Below are positions 1 through 8,901 of a stretch of 55,312 nucleotides of DNA, piece by piece. A program made the translations under genes and the position numbers. Positions within the stretch are counted from its first letter, which is position 1. Each line of letters begins with the position of its first letter. The notes under the pieces are model-generated. The model was not told where the DNA came from. It saw nothing but the letters and a program-made list of their open reading frames with translations, and did no database searches. Source of the DNA: Pseudomonadota bacterium (GTDB lineage: Bacteria; Myxococcota_A; UBA796; GCA-2862545); contig PKDJ01000091.1 of assembly GCA_002862545.1 (NCBI GenBank), forward strand, positions 1 through 55,312, in the 5' to 3' direction.

Positions 1-754
<754 letters not shown>

Positions 755-767
755 GCGGGAGGGATCG

Positions 768-2012
768 ATGGCTGACGAGGTCTACGCCGGGAGTCCGGTC
801 GCGCGGCTGTCAGAGGCGCTCGACGGGGGGCTCGCCGCAGGGCAAGTCGGAGCCATCATCGCTCGGCCAGGCACGGGAAAGAGTGCCTTGGCCGTACATC
901 TCGCGCTCGGCTCTCTCCTCGCCGGTCACCGTGTCCTTCACGTGGTGATCGGCGAGTCTGTCGATCGTGCCCGCGAGCACTATGACTCGGTGTTCGCCGC
1001 CATCGGTCGCCGTCAGCGCAGCCGTGACTGGGCGGCTTCACAGCTTCAGGCGGAGCGGGGTCGGATGATCCTCTCCTATGCCGTCCTCGATGTCGTTCAG
1101 CTGCGCTTGGGCATCGACATGCTCCGAGGCGCTGCGGACTTCGAGCCGCAGCTCCTGGTCGTGGAGGGGCTCGACGCGTCGGTCGACGATGGCCAGCTCG
1201 CAGCGCTCGCAGCGCTCGCGGGAGAGCTGGAGTGTCCGGTGTGGGTCACGGTCTCCAGCGAGGGAGGTCTCTCCGAGGCGGCCTCGAGCCACTGCGCCCT
1301 GGGCCTGACGCTGGAGCCAGAGGGTCGCATCGTCAACCTGTCCCTCACCCATGGTGGAGGCAGCACCGAGCAGCTCACAGTGTCTCTGGACCCCAAGAGC
1401 ATGCTGGTGCTCGGTCTCGACCGCCAGCCGACGGACCCAGCAAGTGGCGCGAGCCGTCCGGAGGACTGCACCCTGTTCTCGGGTGGAGCCCGAGGCTCGG
1501 AGGAGACCTTCGGCTTGGCCGCAGAGCGCTGGGGTGTCTCGGAGGTCCACTTCACCTTCGCGGGTCACAAGCAGGCGCGCTCCACGGGAAGCAAGCTGCT
1601 CGACGAGAGGGAGCTGTCGGCCGGCGATGTGAGCTTGGTCTACGTCAGCAAGCGCCTGAACCGCACGTACAACACGGAGGGTGCCCTGATTCGCCGTGTG
1701 CTGCAGACCCTCTGGCACATGGTGAGCCGCAGCCAGCAGGTGTTCGTCGTCGGAGCGATCCAGGACGATGGCACCGTCACGGGGGGCACGGGCTGGTCCG
1801 TCGAGCTCGCGCGCATGTGGAACAAGGACCTCTGGGTCTTCGACCAGGAGCAGTCCGGCTGGTTTCAGTGGGACGGGACGACCTGGGAGCCGGGTGAGCC
1901 CATCATTCGGACCGTGCACTTCTGTGGCACGGGCACGCGGTACCTCACCGACGAGGGTCGGACGGCGATCGTGGACCTCTTTGAGCGCTCCTACGGCACG
2001 CCGCTGGACTGA
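768..2012 (+). CDS. RecA/KaiC-like P-loop ATPase with C-terminal SLOG-like domain
   Basis: Walker A ARPGTGKSALAVHLA, Walker B-like PQLLVVEGLD; C-terminal half has VFVVGAIQDDGTVTGGTGWSVELARMWNKDLWVFDQ, resembling the SLOG/LOG GGxG...E motif. RBS gggaggg upstream. Confidence 0.6.
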   Translation: MADEVYAGSPVARLSEALDGGLAAGQVGAIIARPGTGKSALAVHLALGSLLAGHRVLHVVIGESVDRAREHYDSVFAAIGRRQRSRDWAASQLQAERGRMILSYAVLDVVQLRLGIDMLRGAADFEPQLLVVEGLDASVDDGQLAALAALAGELECPVWVTVSSEGGLSEAASSHCALGLTLEPEGRIVNLSLTHGGGSTEQLTVSLDPKSMLVLGLDRQPTDPASGASRPEDCTLFSGGARGSEETFGLAAERWGVSEVHFTFAGHKQARSTGSKLLDERELSAGDVSLVYVSKRLNRTYNTEGALIRRVLQTLWHMVSRSQQVFVVGAIQDDGTVTGGTGWSVELARMWNKDLWVFDQEQSGWFQWDGTTWEPGEPIIRTVHFCGTGTRYLTDEGRTAIVDLFERSYGTPLD

Positions 2013-2096
2013 GCGCTCGGGCGATGTGTCGAGTCTGGTGCGAGTCGGACTCGCGGAGGGGCGGGACACCCGCTAGGCTGTTGAGGGAGGGTTGCG

Positions 2097-2456
2097 ATGG
2101 AGATGATCCTCATCGTTGGCTTCCTGCTGACCCTGGCGTCGGTCTTCTACGCCTTCCAGCAGGGTGACGAGCGCGCGTCGGATCCTCTACAGGAGGCACT
2201 CGATGCGGGCGCGTTGATCCTCGACGTGCGCTCGGTGTTCGAGTTCCATGCTGGCCACGTCACCGGCGCAGTGAACGTGCCGCTCGAAGAGCTCGAGGAC
2301 CGACTCGGAGAGCTGGGGTCGAGCGCGCGAACGATCGTGGTCTACTGCCGCAGCGGCGCACGCAGTCGGCAGGCTGCCCAGGTGCTTGAGCGTGCCGGAT
2401 TCGACGTGCTCGATGCGGGCACGATGGCCGCGCTGGGAAGCCGCAACGCGTCCTAG
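2097..2456 (+). CDS. Rhodanese-like domain protein with N-terminal TM segment
   Basis: LILDVRSVFEFHAGHVTGAVNVPLEEL...IVVYCRSGARSRQAAQVLERAGF; catalytic Cys loop CRSGAR. Confidence 0.9.
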   Translation: MEMILIVGFLLTLASVFYAFQQGDERASDPLQEALDAGALILDVRSVFEFHAGHVTGAVNVPLEELEDRLGELGSSARTIVVYCRSGARSRQAAQVLERAGFDVLDAGTMAALGSRNAS

Positions 2457-2639
2457 CGCCTCGGGTGTCTCTCCCGTCGCTGCCCCGTTCGGCGCATGAC
2501 ATGGCCTAGCGGGCTGTCATGAAGCGTGCTCCAGAGTTACAAGAGCCCCCTTGTTTTTGCGTAGTCACATGGCGGTAAGGCTCCGTCATGGTACCGCGAG
2601 TTTTTTCCGGAACGCTTGCCGGGTTGTTGGAGCTGTTGG

Positions 2640-3188
2640 ATGACTGAGCCCTCCGCGCAGGCACGCGCTCTCGAGGCACTGGCGTTGAGTTCTCAGACTC
2701 CGGCGAGTCTTGCACGGCACCTTCGCTGCACACCCCAGAGCGCGCGGCTCGTGCTCGAAGATCTCTGTCGGGCAGGAGACGCGGTCGATGCCGGCGGTGT
2801 CTTCCTGCGCATGAGTGCCATCTCACTCTCCCCGCAGGCACTCCCAGAGGGCTTTGGCTTCGACGACGACGACGCGCCAGTCACCGAGATGCTCTGGCAG
2901 CGGGCGCATGAGCTCGAGGAAGACGAAGACATCGACGACATGCCGACTGAGGTGCTTCGCGTTCCCTCGGAGGCCTTTGCCGGCTACGAGGAAGACGTCG
3001 ACGATCCCGTCTCCACCTTTGCGGGTGACGAGGAGAGGTCGCATGCGCCCTCTACGCGTGGCGACGGACAGCGCGTGCACGAAGCGGTCGTGTCGACGAG
3101 GCTGCTCTTGGTCGCGGGACTCACGATAGCTGCTGCGCTTGGCGCAGCGCTGCTGGTGGCCTTGGTGCTGACCGGTCCCTGGATGTAG
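2640..3188 (+). CDS. Hypothetical protein: winged-helix-like N-terminus, acidic linker, C-terminal TM helix
   Basis: MTEPSAQARALEALALSSQTPASLARHLRCTPQSARLVLEDLCRAGDAV...; Asp/Glu-rich middle; LLLVAGLTIAAALGAALLVALVLTGPWM. Confidence 0.6.
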   Translation: MTEPSAQARALEALALSSQTPASLARHLRCTPQSARLVLEDLCRAGDAVDAGGVFLRMSAISLSPQALPEGFGFDDDDAPVTEMLWQRAHELEEDEDIDDMPTEVLRVPSEAFAGYEEDVDDPVSTFAGDEERSHAPSTRGDGQRVHEAVVSTRLLLVAGLTIAAALGAALLVALVLTGPWM

Positions 3189-3199
3189 ACCAGCGCTCG

Positions 3200-4168
3200 T
3201 CAGTACACGTTGTACTTGCGGCGGTTGGCCTCGTGCTCGTCCGCGTTGCGAGCCGGGTGCAGGTTCTGCTCGGCATCGTGCAGGTAGTACCAGAACTCGG
3301 AAGGTACGGGGGAGATCGCCGCCTCGAGAGATTCTGTGCTGGGGTTGCCGATCGCCGTTGGCGGCAGTCCCTTGTGGATGCGAGTGTTGTACTCGTCCCC
3401 GGGGTCTCGCAGCTTCTTCAGGAAGGCCTTGCGGTCGTTCCAGTCGTCGAGCGTGTAGCGGCTCGTGGCATCGACGCCGAGCTGCCAGCCGTTGTCGATT
3501 CGCTTCCAGAGGATGCCAGCGACGAGTGGCCGCTCGGCGGGCTTGGGCTCCTCCCGCTCCAGCATGGAGCCCATGACCACCACGTCGTGCAGAGACCGCT
3601 CACCGAAGCCTTGCTCGTGCTTGCCGAGGAAGCGCTCCTGGAAGGTTCCGAGCTGGCGCTCGATGAAGGCCTTGGCCGTGAAGCGGCCGGGCGAGACCAT
3701 GTAGGTCTCGGGGTACAGGTAGCCCTCGAGCGTGGGGCTCTCGATGGTGAACGGTGCGTCCACCTTCTTCGAGCGAGCGAGCGTGGCGTACTCCCCCGCC
3801 TGGATCAAGCCCGCAGCAGTGAGCGCGGCGTCGATCTCGCGAATCCGCCACCCCTCGACCACGGTGAAGGCCACGTCGTCTGCGAGTGGAGCGCCGCACA
3901 GAGCATCGATGAGCTCATTCAGCGACAGCTGACGACTGACCTCGAATGAGCCGGCCTTGAGGCACGATGCGTCTCGCTGACGAAGGAAGAGCTTCCACTG
4001 GAGGTCGGGCGGGAGCAGGCCCGAGGGAAGCAGGCCCGCCTCCTGCAGAGCGGGTGCGAGGCCACTGGCCGTCGAACCCTTGGGCACCTCGAACACGAAG
4101 CTCTCGGTGTCGTCTGCGGCGATGGGGGCGTCTGGGTCGAGACAGGCGATGAGCAGGAGCAGCAGCAA
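3200..4168 (-). CDS. mltG: Endolytic transglycosylase MltG (YceG-like) lipoprotein
   Basis: EGWRIREIDAAL, LEGYLYPETYMV, VVVMGSMLEREE, GVDATSRYTL, YNTRIHKGLPPTAIGNPS. Confidence 0.92.
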   Translation of the reverse strand: MLLLLLIACLDPDAPIAADDTESFVFEVPKGSTASGLAPALQEAGLLPSGLLPPDLQWKLFLRQRDASCLKAGSFEVSRQLSLNELIDALCGAPLADDVAFTVVEGWRIREIDAALTAAGLIQAGEYATLARSKKVDAPFTIESPTLEGYLYPETYMVSPGRFTAKAFIERQLGTFQERFLGKHEQGFGERSLHDVVVMGSMLEREEPKPAERPLVAGILWKRIDNGWQLGVDATSRYTLDDWNDRKAFLKKLRDPGDEYNTRIHKGLPPTAIGNPSTESLEAAISPVPSEFWYYLHDAEQNLHPARNADEHEANRRKYNVY

Positions 4169-4213
4169 GGTTCTCTCCGCGGGTGCTCCTCATAGCGCGG
4201 TGAACCCGTGAAC

Positions 4214-4867
4214 TCACCGTGAGGCAGGCTCTGGGAGAGTGGCCAAGATCGCGTCCACATGATCTCGGCGAGGATCCCGGCTCGTCATGTGAGCGATCGC
4301 GTCCTGCAGGTCTTCCCGTGCCTTGTCGGCCTGCTTGCTGGCCTTGCGTCGGAGTGCCGTGCCATAGACCTTCGCCTGCTTGGGCTCGAGGTAGCTGGGA
4401 GTAGGCATCTCGGAGAGCCAGTCCGTCATCTCCGCCCGGGCTTCCGCTCTTCGAATGCGGCCGTTCACTGCCCAGTCGTCGTCGGCCTCGGCGATGAAGG
4501 CCTCGTAGGCGAGGAGCAGCTCGTCGAGGGCCTTCACCTTCGCTTCGAGTCGCTGCCGGAGAAAGGCGTCCTCCTCGTCCCGGTCATCGGTCGGCGGCTC
4601 GCCGTACCCGATGTCTCGGAACGACTCCAGTGCTGCGTCGAGCTCTCTGAACGTCGACCCGTTCGAGGGTGCGGCTGCGGCCTGCTTCTGACGTGGCTGG
4701 AGGCGCTCGGCCCGCCTGCTCGCGTCGGCTTGGGTGACGGCTCGCTCTGTCGATGGCCGATTCGAGGACAGCGGTTCCGCAGCGGGAGTGAGTCCTGACT
4801 CAAGCACGAGGTAGGCCACGGCGAATGCTGCGAACAGTGCAGTGACGAAGAGTGTGGCTCGTCGCAT
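4214..4867 (-). CDS. Hypothetical secreted/membrane-anchored helical protein
   Basis: N-terminal hydrophobic segment MRRATLFVTALFAAFAVAYLVLES; charged helical C-terminus. Confidence 0.5.
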   Translation of the reverse strand: MRRATLFVTALFAAFAVAYLVLESGLTPAAEPLSSNRPSTERAVTQADASRRAERLQPRQKQAAAAPSNGSTFRELDAALESFRDIGYGEPPTDDRDEEDAFLRQRLEAKVKALDELLLAYEAFIAEADDDWAVNGRIRRAEARAEMTDWLSEMPTPSYLEPKQAKVYGTALRRKASKQADKAREDLQDAIAHMTSRDPRRDHVDAILATLPEPASR

Positions 4868-4948
4868 GGCTCCCTCCCCCAGGATGTGTACCCGTTCGAC
4901 AGGCGCACCTCGAAACGGTTCCCGTTAAGCGCGCCGCGTGGAGGTCTC

Positions 4949-5749
4949 GTGGACGAACTCGAGGCGCGCATCGACGCGAGCTGGAACAGCGGTCAGGTCG
5001 ACACCGAGGCAGTCGAGGCGGCACTCGCGGCGCTCGATCGGGGAGCGCTTCGAGTTGCCGAGAAGATCGACGGAGAGTGGGTCGTGCACGCCTGGCTCAA
5101 GCGGGCCGTGTTGCTGTACTTCCGCATCTCGGGAATGGTGGAGGACGGCTGGGGTGCCTATCGATGGCACGACAAGATCCCGCTTAAGGCTGATTTAAAA
5201 GAGCAGAATATCCGAGTGGTCCCACCCGGTACCGTTCGGTATGGCGCCTACCTCGAGCCGGGCTGCGTGGTGATGCCGGGCTACGTCAACATCGGTGCTT
5301 GGGTCGGCTCGGGGTCGATGATCGACACGTGGGCGACCGTCGGTTCGTGCGCGCAGATCGGTCGCCACGTGCACCTGTCGGGTGGCGTCGGCATCGGTGG
5401 TGTGCTCGAGCCGCCAGGAGCCACACCGGTGGTGATCGAAGACGGGGCCTTCATCGGGTCTAGATGTATCGTTGTCGAAGGAGTTCGTGTGGAGGAGGAA
5501 GCAGTCTTGGGGGCAGGTGTCGTCCTCACGGCCTCCACGCCGATCATCGACGTGACCGGCTCGGAAGAGGTGGTGCATCGTGGGGTCGTGCCCGCGCGAA
5601 GCGTGGTCGTGCCTGGCGTTCGTCCGAAGCGCTTTCCCGCCGGCGAGTATCACCTGCCCTGCGCCTTGATCATCGGCCGCCGCTCTGAAAAGACCGACCG
5701 CAAGACATCGCTGAATGCGGTCCTGCGTGAGTTCGCCGTCGCCGTCTGA
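4949..5749 (+). CDS. dapD: 2,3,4,5-tetrahydropyridine-2,6-dicarboxylate N-succinyltransferase
   Basis: VRYGAYLEPGCVVMPGYVNIGAWVGSGSMIDTWATVGSCAQIGRHVHLSGGVGIGGVLEP hexapeptide repeats. GTG start chosen because upstream residues look non-homologous. Confidence 0.92.
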   Translation: MDELEARIDASWNSGQVDTEAVEAALAALDRGALRVAEKIDGEWVVHAWLKRAVLLYFRISGMVEDGWGAYRWHDKIPLKADLKEQNIRVVPPGTVRYGAYLEPGCVVMPGYVNIGAWVGSGSMIDTWATVGSCAQIGRHVHLSGGVGIGGVLEPPGATPVVIEDGAFIGSRCIVVEGVRVEEEAVLGAGVVLTASTPIIDVTGSEEVVHRGVVPARSVVVPGVRPKRFPAGEYHLPCALIIGRRSEKTDRKTSLNAVLREFAVAV

Positions 5750-6494
5750 GCTGCCGCCGCCGGGCTCGCTGCGTGACGCGGGGACGCCGCTTCACCTCGA
5801 CGAGCAGTCTCCGCTGCCAGCCTCTTGGGCGCTGGCGGGGGTGCTGGCGGCCGTGCATGTCGTGTCCGCCGTCGGCTGGTCGGTGGTGCGCCCTCGTCCG
5901 CTCTGGGTTGCGCTGCTGTTCGACCGGCCCCGTGCCATGCGGGCTGGAGTAGGCGGTCAGGTCGATCGACTGCTCGAGGATGGTGAGTGGTGGCGGCTAG
6001 CAACGAGCTGTCTGCTTCATGCAGACATCGTCCACCTGACGCTCAACGCAGTCAGCCTGGTCGCGCTCGGGCGACTGCTCGAGCCGCTAGTCGGCGGGTG
6101 GCGACTGCTGGCCTGGTTCGTGCTCGGTGGGCTCGGGGGCAGCCTCACGTCCTGGGCTGCAGGCTTTCGGTACAGCGATGGCGCCTCGGGAGGAGCGTTC
6201 GCGCTGCTCGGTGCCATCGCGGTGATTGGCTGGATGGAGCGCAGCCACACCCTGAAGGAGGATCGGCAGCTCTTCGGTCCAGTGCTGTGGGTGTTCCTGG
6301 CTGGCAACGTGGTGCTGTCCTTTCTCCTGCCGTTCATCGATGTCGCCGGTCACCTCGGTGGGCTGGCAGTGGGGCTGATGCTCGGTCTGTGGCCGGGTCG
6401 TCGGCCGGGACCACCAGCATGGGTCGACGGGGTGCTCGTGGTGGCATTTCTTGCAGTCTGTGCGGGTGGATGGGGACTGCTGCTGTCGTCCTGA
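5715..6494 (+). CDS. Rhomboid family intramembrane serine protease
   Basis: SDGASGGAFALLG (GxSG nucleophile) and VAGHLGGLAVG catalytic His; multiple TM helices. Confidence 0.85.
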   Translation: MRSCVSSPSPSELPPPGSLRDAGTPLHLDEQSPLPASWALAGVLAAVHVVSAVGWSVVRPRPLWVALLFDRPRAMRAGVGGQVDRLLEDGEWWRLATSCLLHADIVHLTLNAVSLVALGRLLEPLVGGWRLLAWFVLGGLGGSLTSWAAGFRYSDGASGGAFALLGAIAVIGWMERSHTLKEDRQLFGPVLWVFLAGNVVLSFLLPFIDVAGHLGGLAVGLMLGLWPGRRPGPPAWVDGVLVVAFLAVCAGGWGLLLSS

Positions 6495-6544
6495 ACGGTC
6501 GGAGCGCGCCGACATGGTTAGGCGGCTCCTCTGGAGGAATAGAC

Positions 6545-7063
6545 ATGCGTGCTCTGCTGACCGCGGCCCTCATCGGCCTGATTGCTTGTGGTGGAAGTGA
6601 GGAGCCAGCTCCCGAGGCTGCTCCTGCTGCCGAGAAGGAGGCTCCTGCCCCCGAGCAAGCGAAGTCCAAGAAGGGCAAGTCCAAGAAGGGTAAGTCCAAG
6701 AGCAAGACCTCCGAGCTGGCGGTGCCCGAGGGCGCGAAGGTGTTCTTCGTCGAGCCGGCGACAGGTGCGGAGGTCACCTCACCGGTGAAGGTGAAGTTCG
6801 GAATCGAGGGCATGCAGGTGAAGCCCGCAGGCAAGCTCGAGGCCGGCACGGGCCATCACCACATCGTGATCGGCCCGGCTGGCATCGAGGCGGGCAAGGC
6901 CGTCCCGAAGAACGAGACCCACATTCACTACGGCGGCGGGCAGACCGAGGCCGAGCTCGAGCTCGAGCCTGGTACGTACTCGCTCACCATGCAGTTCGCG
7001 GACGGCAACCACATCTCCTACGGCCCGAAGATGGCCGCGACAGTCGAGATCGTCGTCAAGTAG
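6545..7063 (+). CDS. DUF4399-type lipoprotein
   Basis: Lipobox LIGLIACGG; VFFVEPATGAEVTSPVKVKFGIEGM...GHHHIVI...THIHYGGGQTEAELELEPGTYSLTMQFADGNHISYGPK. Confidence 0.85.
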   Translation: MRALLTAALIGLIACGGSEEPAPEAAPAAEKEAPAPEQAKSKKGKSKKGKSKSKTSELAVPEGAKVFFVEPATGAEVTSPVKVKFGIEGMQVKPAGKLEAGTGHHHIVIGPAGIEAGKAVPKNETHIHYGGGQTEAELELEPGTYSLTMQFADGNHISYGPKMAATVEIVVK

Positions 7064-8021
7064 AGGTGTCGTGGGGCAGGCAGCTCGGTGCCGCCCACCA
7101 GCGCCTCATGTCGGCCGCGAGGGGAGCTTCGATACTCACGTCGTGGCCATCCGGGTGGGGGAAGGTCACTCGGCGTGCATGGAGCGCCTGCCGCGGCGCT
7201 CCCGCTGCCTCCACCACCACGGCGTCGGGGCCATGGTCGAGTGTTCGCAGGAACACCTCAGGTGGCACGCCGTACATGCGATCACCGAGGAGTGGGAAGC
7301 CTGCGTGAGCGAGGTGGACGCGAATCTGGTGCGTACGCCCGGTGTGTAGGATGCAGCGCACATGCGTCAGGCCGTCCCGCCGGTCGAGCACGTGGACCTC
7401 GGTGTGGGCTGGCAGACCATCGCTCCGCACCGCCATCTGGATGCGGATTGGGCCGTCTGCTGGCCCAATCGGACCGGTCAGGTCGCACCGGGACCAGGGG
7501 ATAGTGCCCTTGCAGATCGCCTCGTACTCCTTGTGCAGCTGACCGGCCTTGATGGCTGCCTTGAGGAAGCGGTTGGCGTCGGGATCGCGGGTGAGGAGGA
7601 TGGCGCCAGAGGTGTCACGGTCCAGGCGATGGGCGAGGTCGACGTGCTCCGTGGGCCACTTGTCGCGGGCGAGTCCGACCACGGACCAGGCGAAGCGCGT
7701 GCCCGTCGGATGTGCCAGCAGCCCGGCCGGCTTGTCGACAACCACCACCCTTGGGTCGGTGTGCAGTACAGGCGGGTGGGGCGGTGGAGGTCCGTCAGGA
7801 GCGATCCCCGGAAGGTAGATCTTGAGGATGTCACCAGCCCGGACTCTCACGGATGCTCGCAGTGGGCGGTCCTGCCCGTCGCACACGAGCTTCTCGCGGA
7901 TTCCTCTCGCGAACCAGCTGCGCGAACGATCACGGAAGCGTCGAGCCAGGAACTGATCGAGGCGCATGCCGTCGGCGGCCTCGGGCACGGGGAGCTCGCG
8001 GTGGTACCTTTCGGGCATCAT
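7056..8021 (-). CDS. RluA-family pseudouridine synthase
   Basis: VVVVDKPAGLLAHPTG, AHRLDRDTSGAILLTRD, GRTHQIRVHLAHAGFPLLGDRMYG. Confidence 0.92.
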   Translation of the reverse strand: MMPERYHRELPVPEAADGMRLDQFLARRFRDRSRSWFARGIREKLVCDGQDRPLRASVRVRAGDILKIYLPGIAPDGPPPPHPPVLHTDPRVVVVDKPAGLLAHPTGTRFAWSVVGLARDKWPTEHVDLAHRLDRDTSGAILLTRDPDANRFLKAAIKAGQLHKEYEAICKGTIPWSRCDLTGPIGPADGPIRIQMAVRSDGLPAHTEVHVLDRRDGLTHVRCILHTGRTHQIRVHLAHAGFPLLGDRMYGVPPEVFLRTLDHGPDAVVVEAAGAPRQALHARRVTFPHPDGHDVSIEAPLAADMRRWWAAPSCLPHDTST

Positions 8022-8097
8022 GGCCGTCTATCCCCGACCGACCTCGGTTGCGATTCTTCACCCGGCGTGTCACGGAGCGATCGAGGGTGAGAGGCCG

Positions 8098-8892
8098 ATG
8101 GCGCGTGTGTGGGCGATTCCGGCGATGCTGATGCTCGTCGCGTGCAAGCCGAGGCCAGAGCCAGTGTTGGCGTGGCGCTTCGAGGCACGACGAACGAGCG
8201 GTGAGGTTCGTGTGCTGCCGGTCATTGCGCTGCACGAAGAGCCCCTGCTCGCTCTCGACTCCTTCCTAGGGCGTGGACTGTCCGACGAGGTCGAGGCACA
8301 GAGGCGTCTGCGTACCCAAGAGTTGGTCGATGTGCCGGAGGCCATCGGGCTGGCATTGCCGGGTGCGGTGAACGGGATCCTAGGGCGTACCTGGGACGGG
8401 CAGTTCCGCTACTCCTCGTGGCCTCTCACGGCACGTGACCGCGTCGAGGCCGCCCTCGAGGGCTCTAGCCGTCGCCTCGATGCGCAGCTCGGACGGGCTG
8501 CGCGAACTGTCGGTGGCGATGCTGTCCTGATCACCTGGGTCGATGCTCTCGACGCCCGGCCGCTGACCGCGGAGGGGTTTGCGGGTGACATCGTGGAGAC
8601 CACGGCGGGGCCTGCGGTGGTGGACCACGCGGATGAGCCCTACCACGTGGAGGTAGACGTCGGCATGGCTCTGGTTGCTGCCGACGGCGAGGTCGTGCTG
8701 CGCTACCACGATGCCTTCGAGGCACTCTTGTCCTCGCGAATGCCTCCCTCCCATGTCGGGCGTGTCGTCGCCGCCGAGCTCGCCAGTGAGATCGGCAAGG
8801 TCTGGGCCACCGACCCCGCTCTGGAGGAAGGCAAGGCCGACGACATGGCGCAGCATCCCGACCCTGTTCCACGTGGAACGCCGTTGCGTTAG
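8098..8892 (+). CDS. Hypothetical lipoprotein
   Basis: MARVWAIPAMLMLVACKPRPEP lipobox; parS-like palindrome at the 3' end of the ORF. Confidence 0.6.
   Translation: MARVWAIPAMLMLVACKPRPEPVLAWRFEARRTSGEVRVLPVIALHEEPLLALDSFLGRGLSDEVEAQRRLRTQELVDVPEAIGLALPGAVNGILGRTWDGQFRYSSWPLTARDRVEAALEGSSRRLDAQLGRAARTVGGDAVLITWVDALDARPLTAEGFAGDIVETTAGPAVVDHADEPYHVEVDVGMALVAADGEVVLRYHDAFEALLSSRMPPSHVGRVVAAELASEIGKVWATDPALEEGKADDMAQHPDPVPRGTPLR
8865..8880. promoter_or_regulatory. parS: Putative parS site 1 (tGTTCCACGTGGAACg)
   Basis: Perfect 14-bp palindrome GTTCCACGTGGAAC at 8866-8879, matching the general ParB site consensus, 22 bp before mnmG. Confidence 0.88.
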
Positions 8893-8901
8893 CTCGGGGC
8901 C

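Noticed and set aside
1038-2069. Long minus-strand ORF (343 aa) opposite the ATPase gene
   Set aside because: Low-complexity Arg/Ala/His-rich translation typical of antisense frames in high-GC DNA; the opposite frame has recognisable motifs. Same reasoning for 8380-9435 (-), 11332-12537 (-), 14350-15351 (-), 16962-18206 (-), 32140-34374 (-), 52999-54327 (+) and similar.
2498-2522. ATGACA...TGTCAT inverted repeat after the rhodanese gene as a terminator
   Set aside because: Arms are only 6 bp with a 13-nt loop and no adjacent T-run; could be chance.
6661-6708. Lys-rich repeat (KSKKGKSKKGKSK) in the DUF4399 lipoprotein as a special element
   Set aside because: Short low-complexity linker after a lipobox, common in this genome's lipoproteins.
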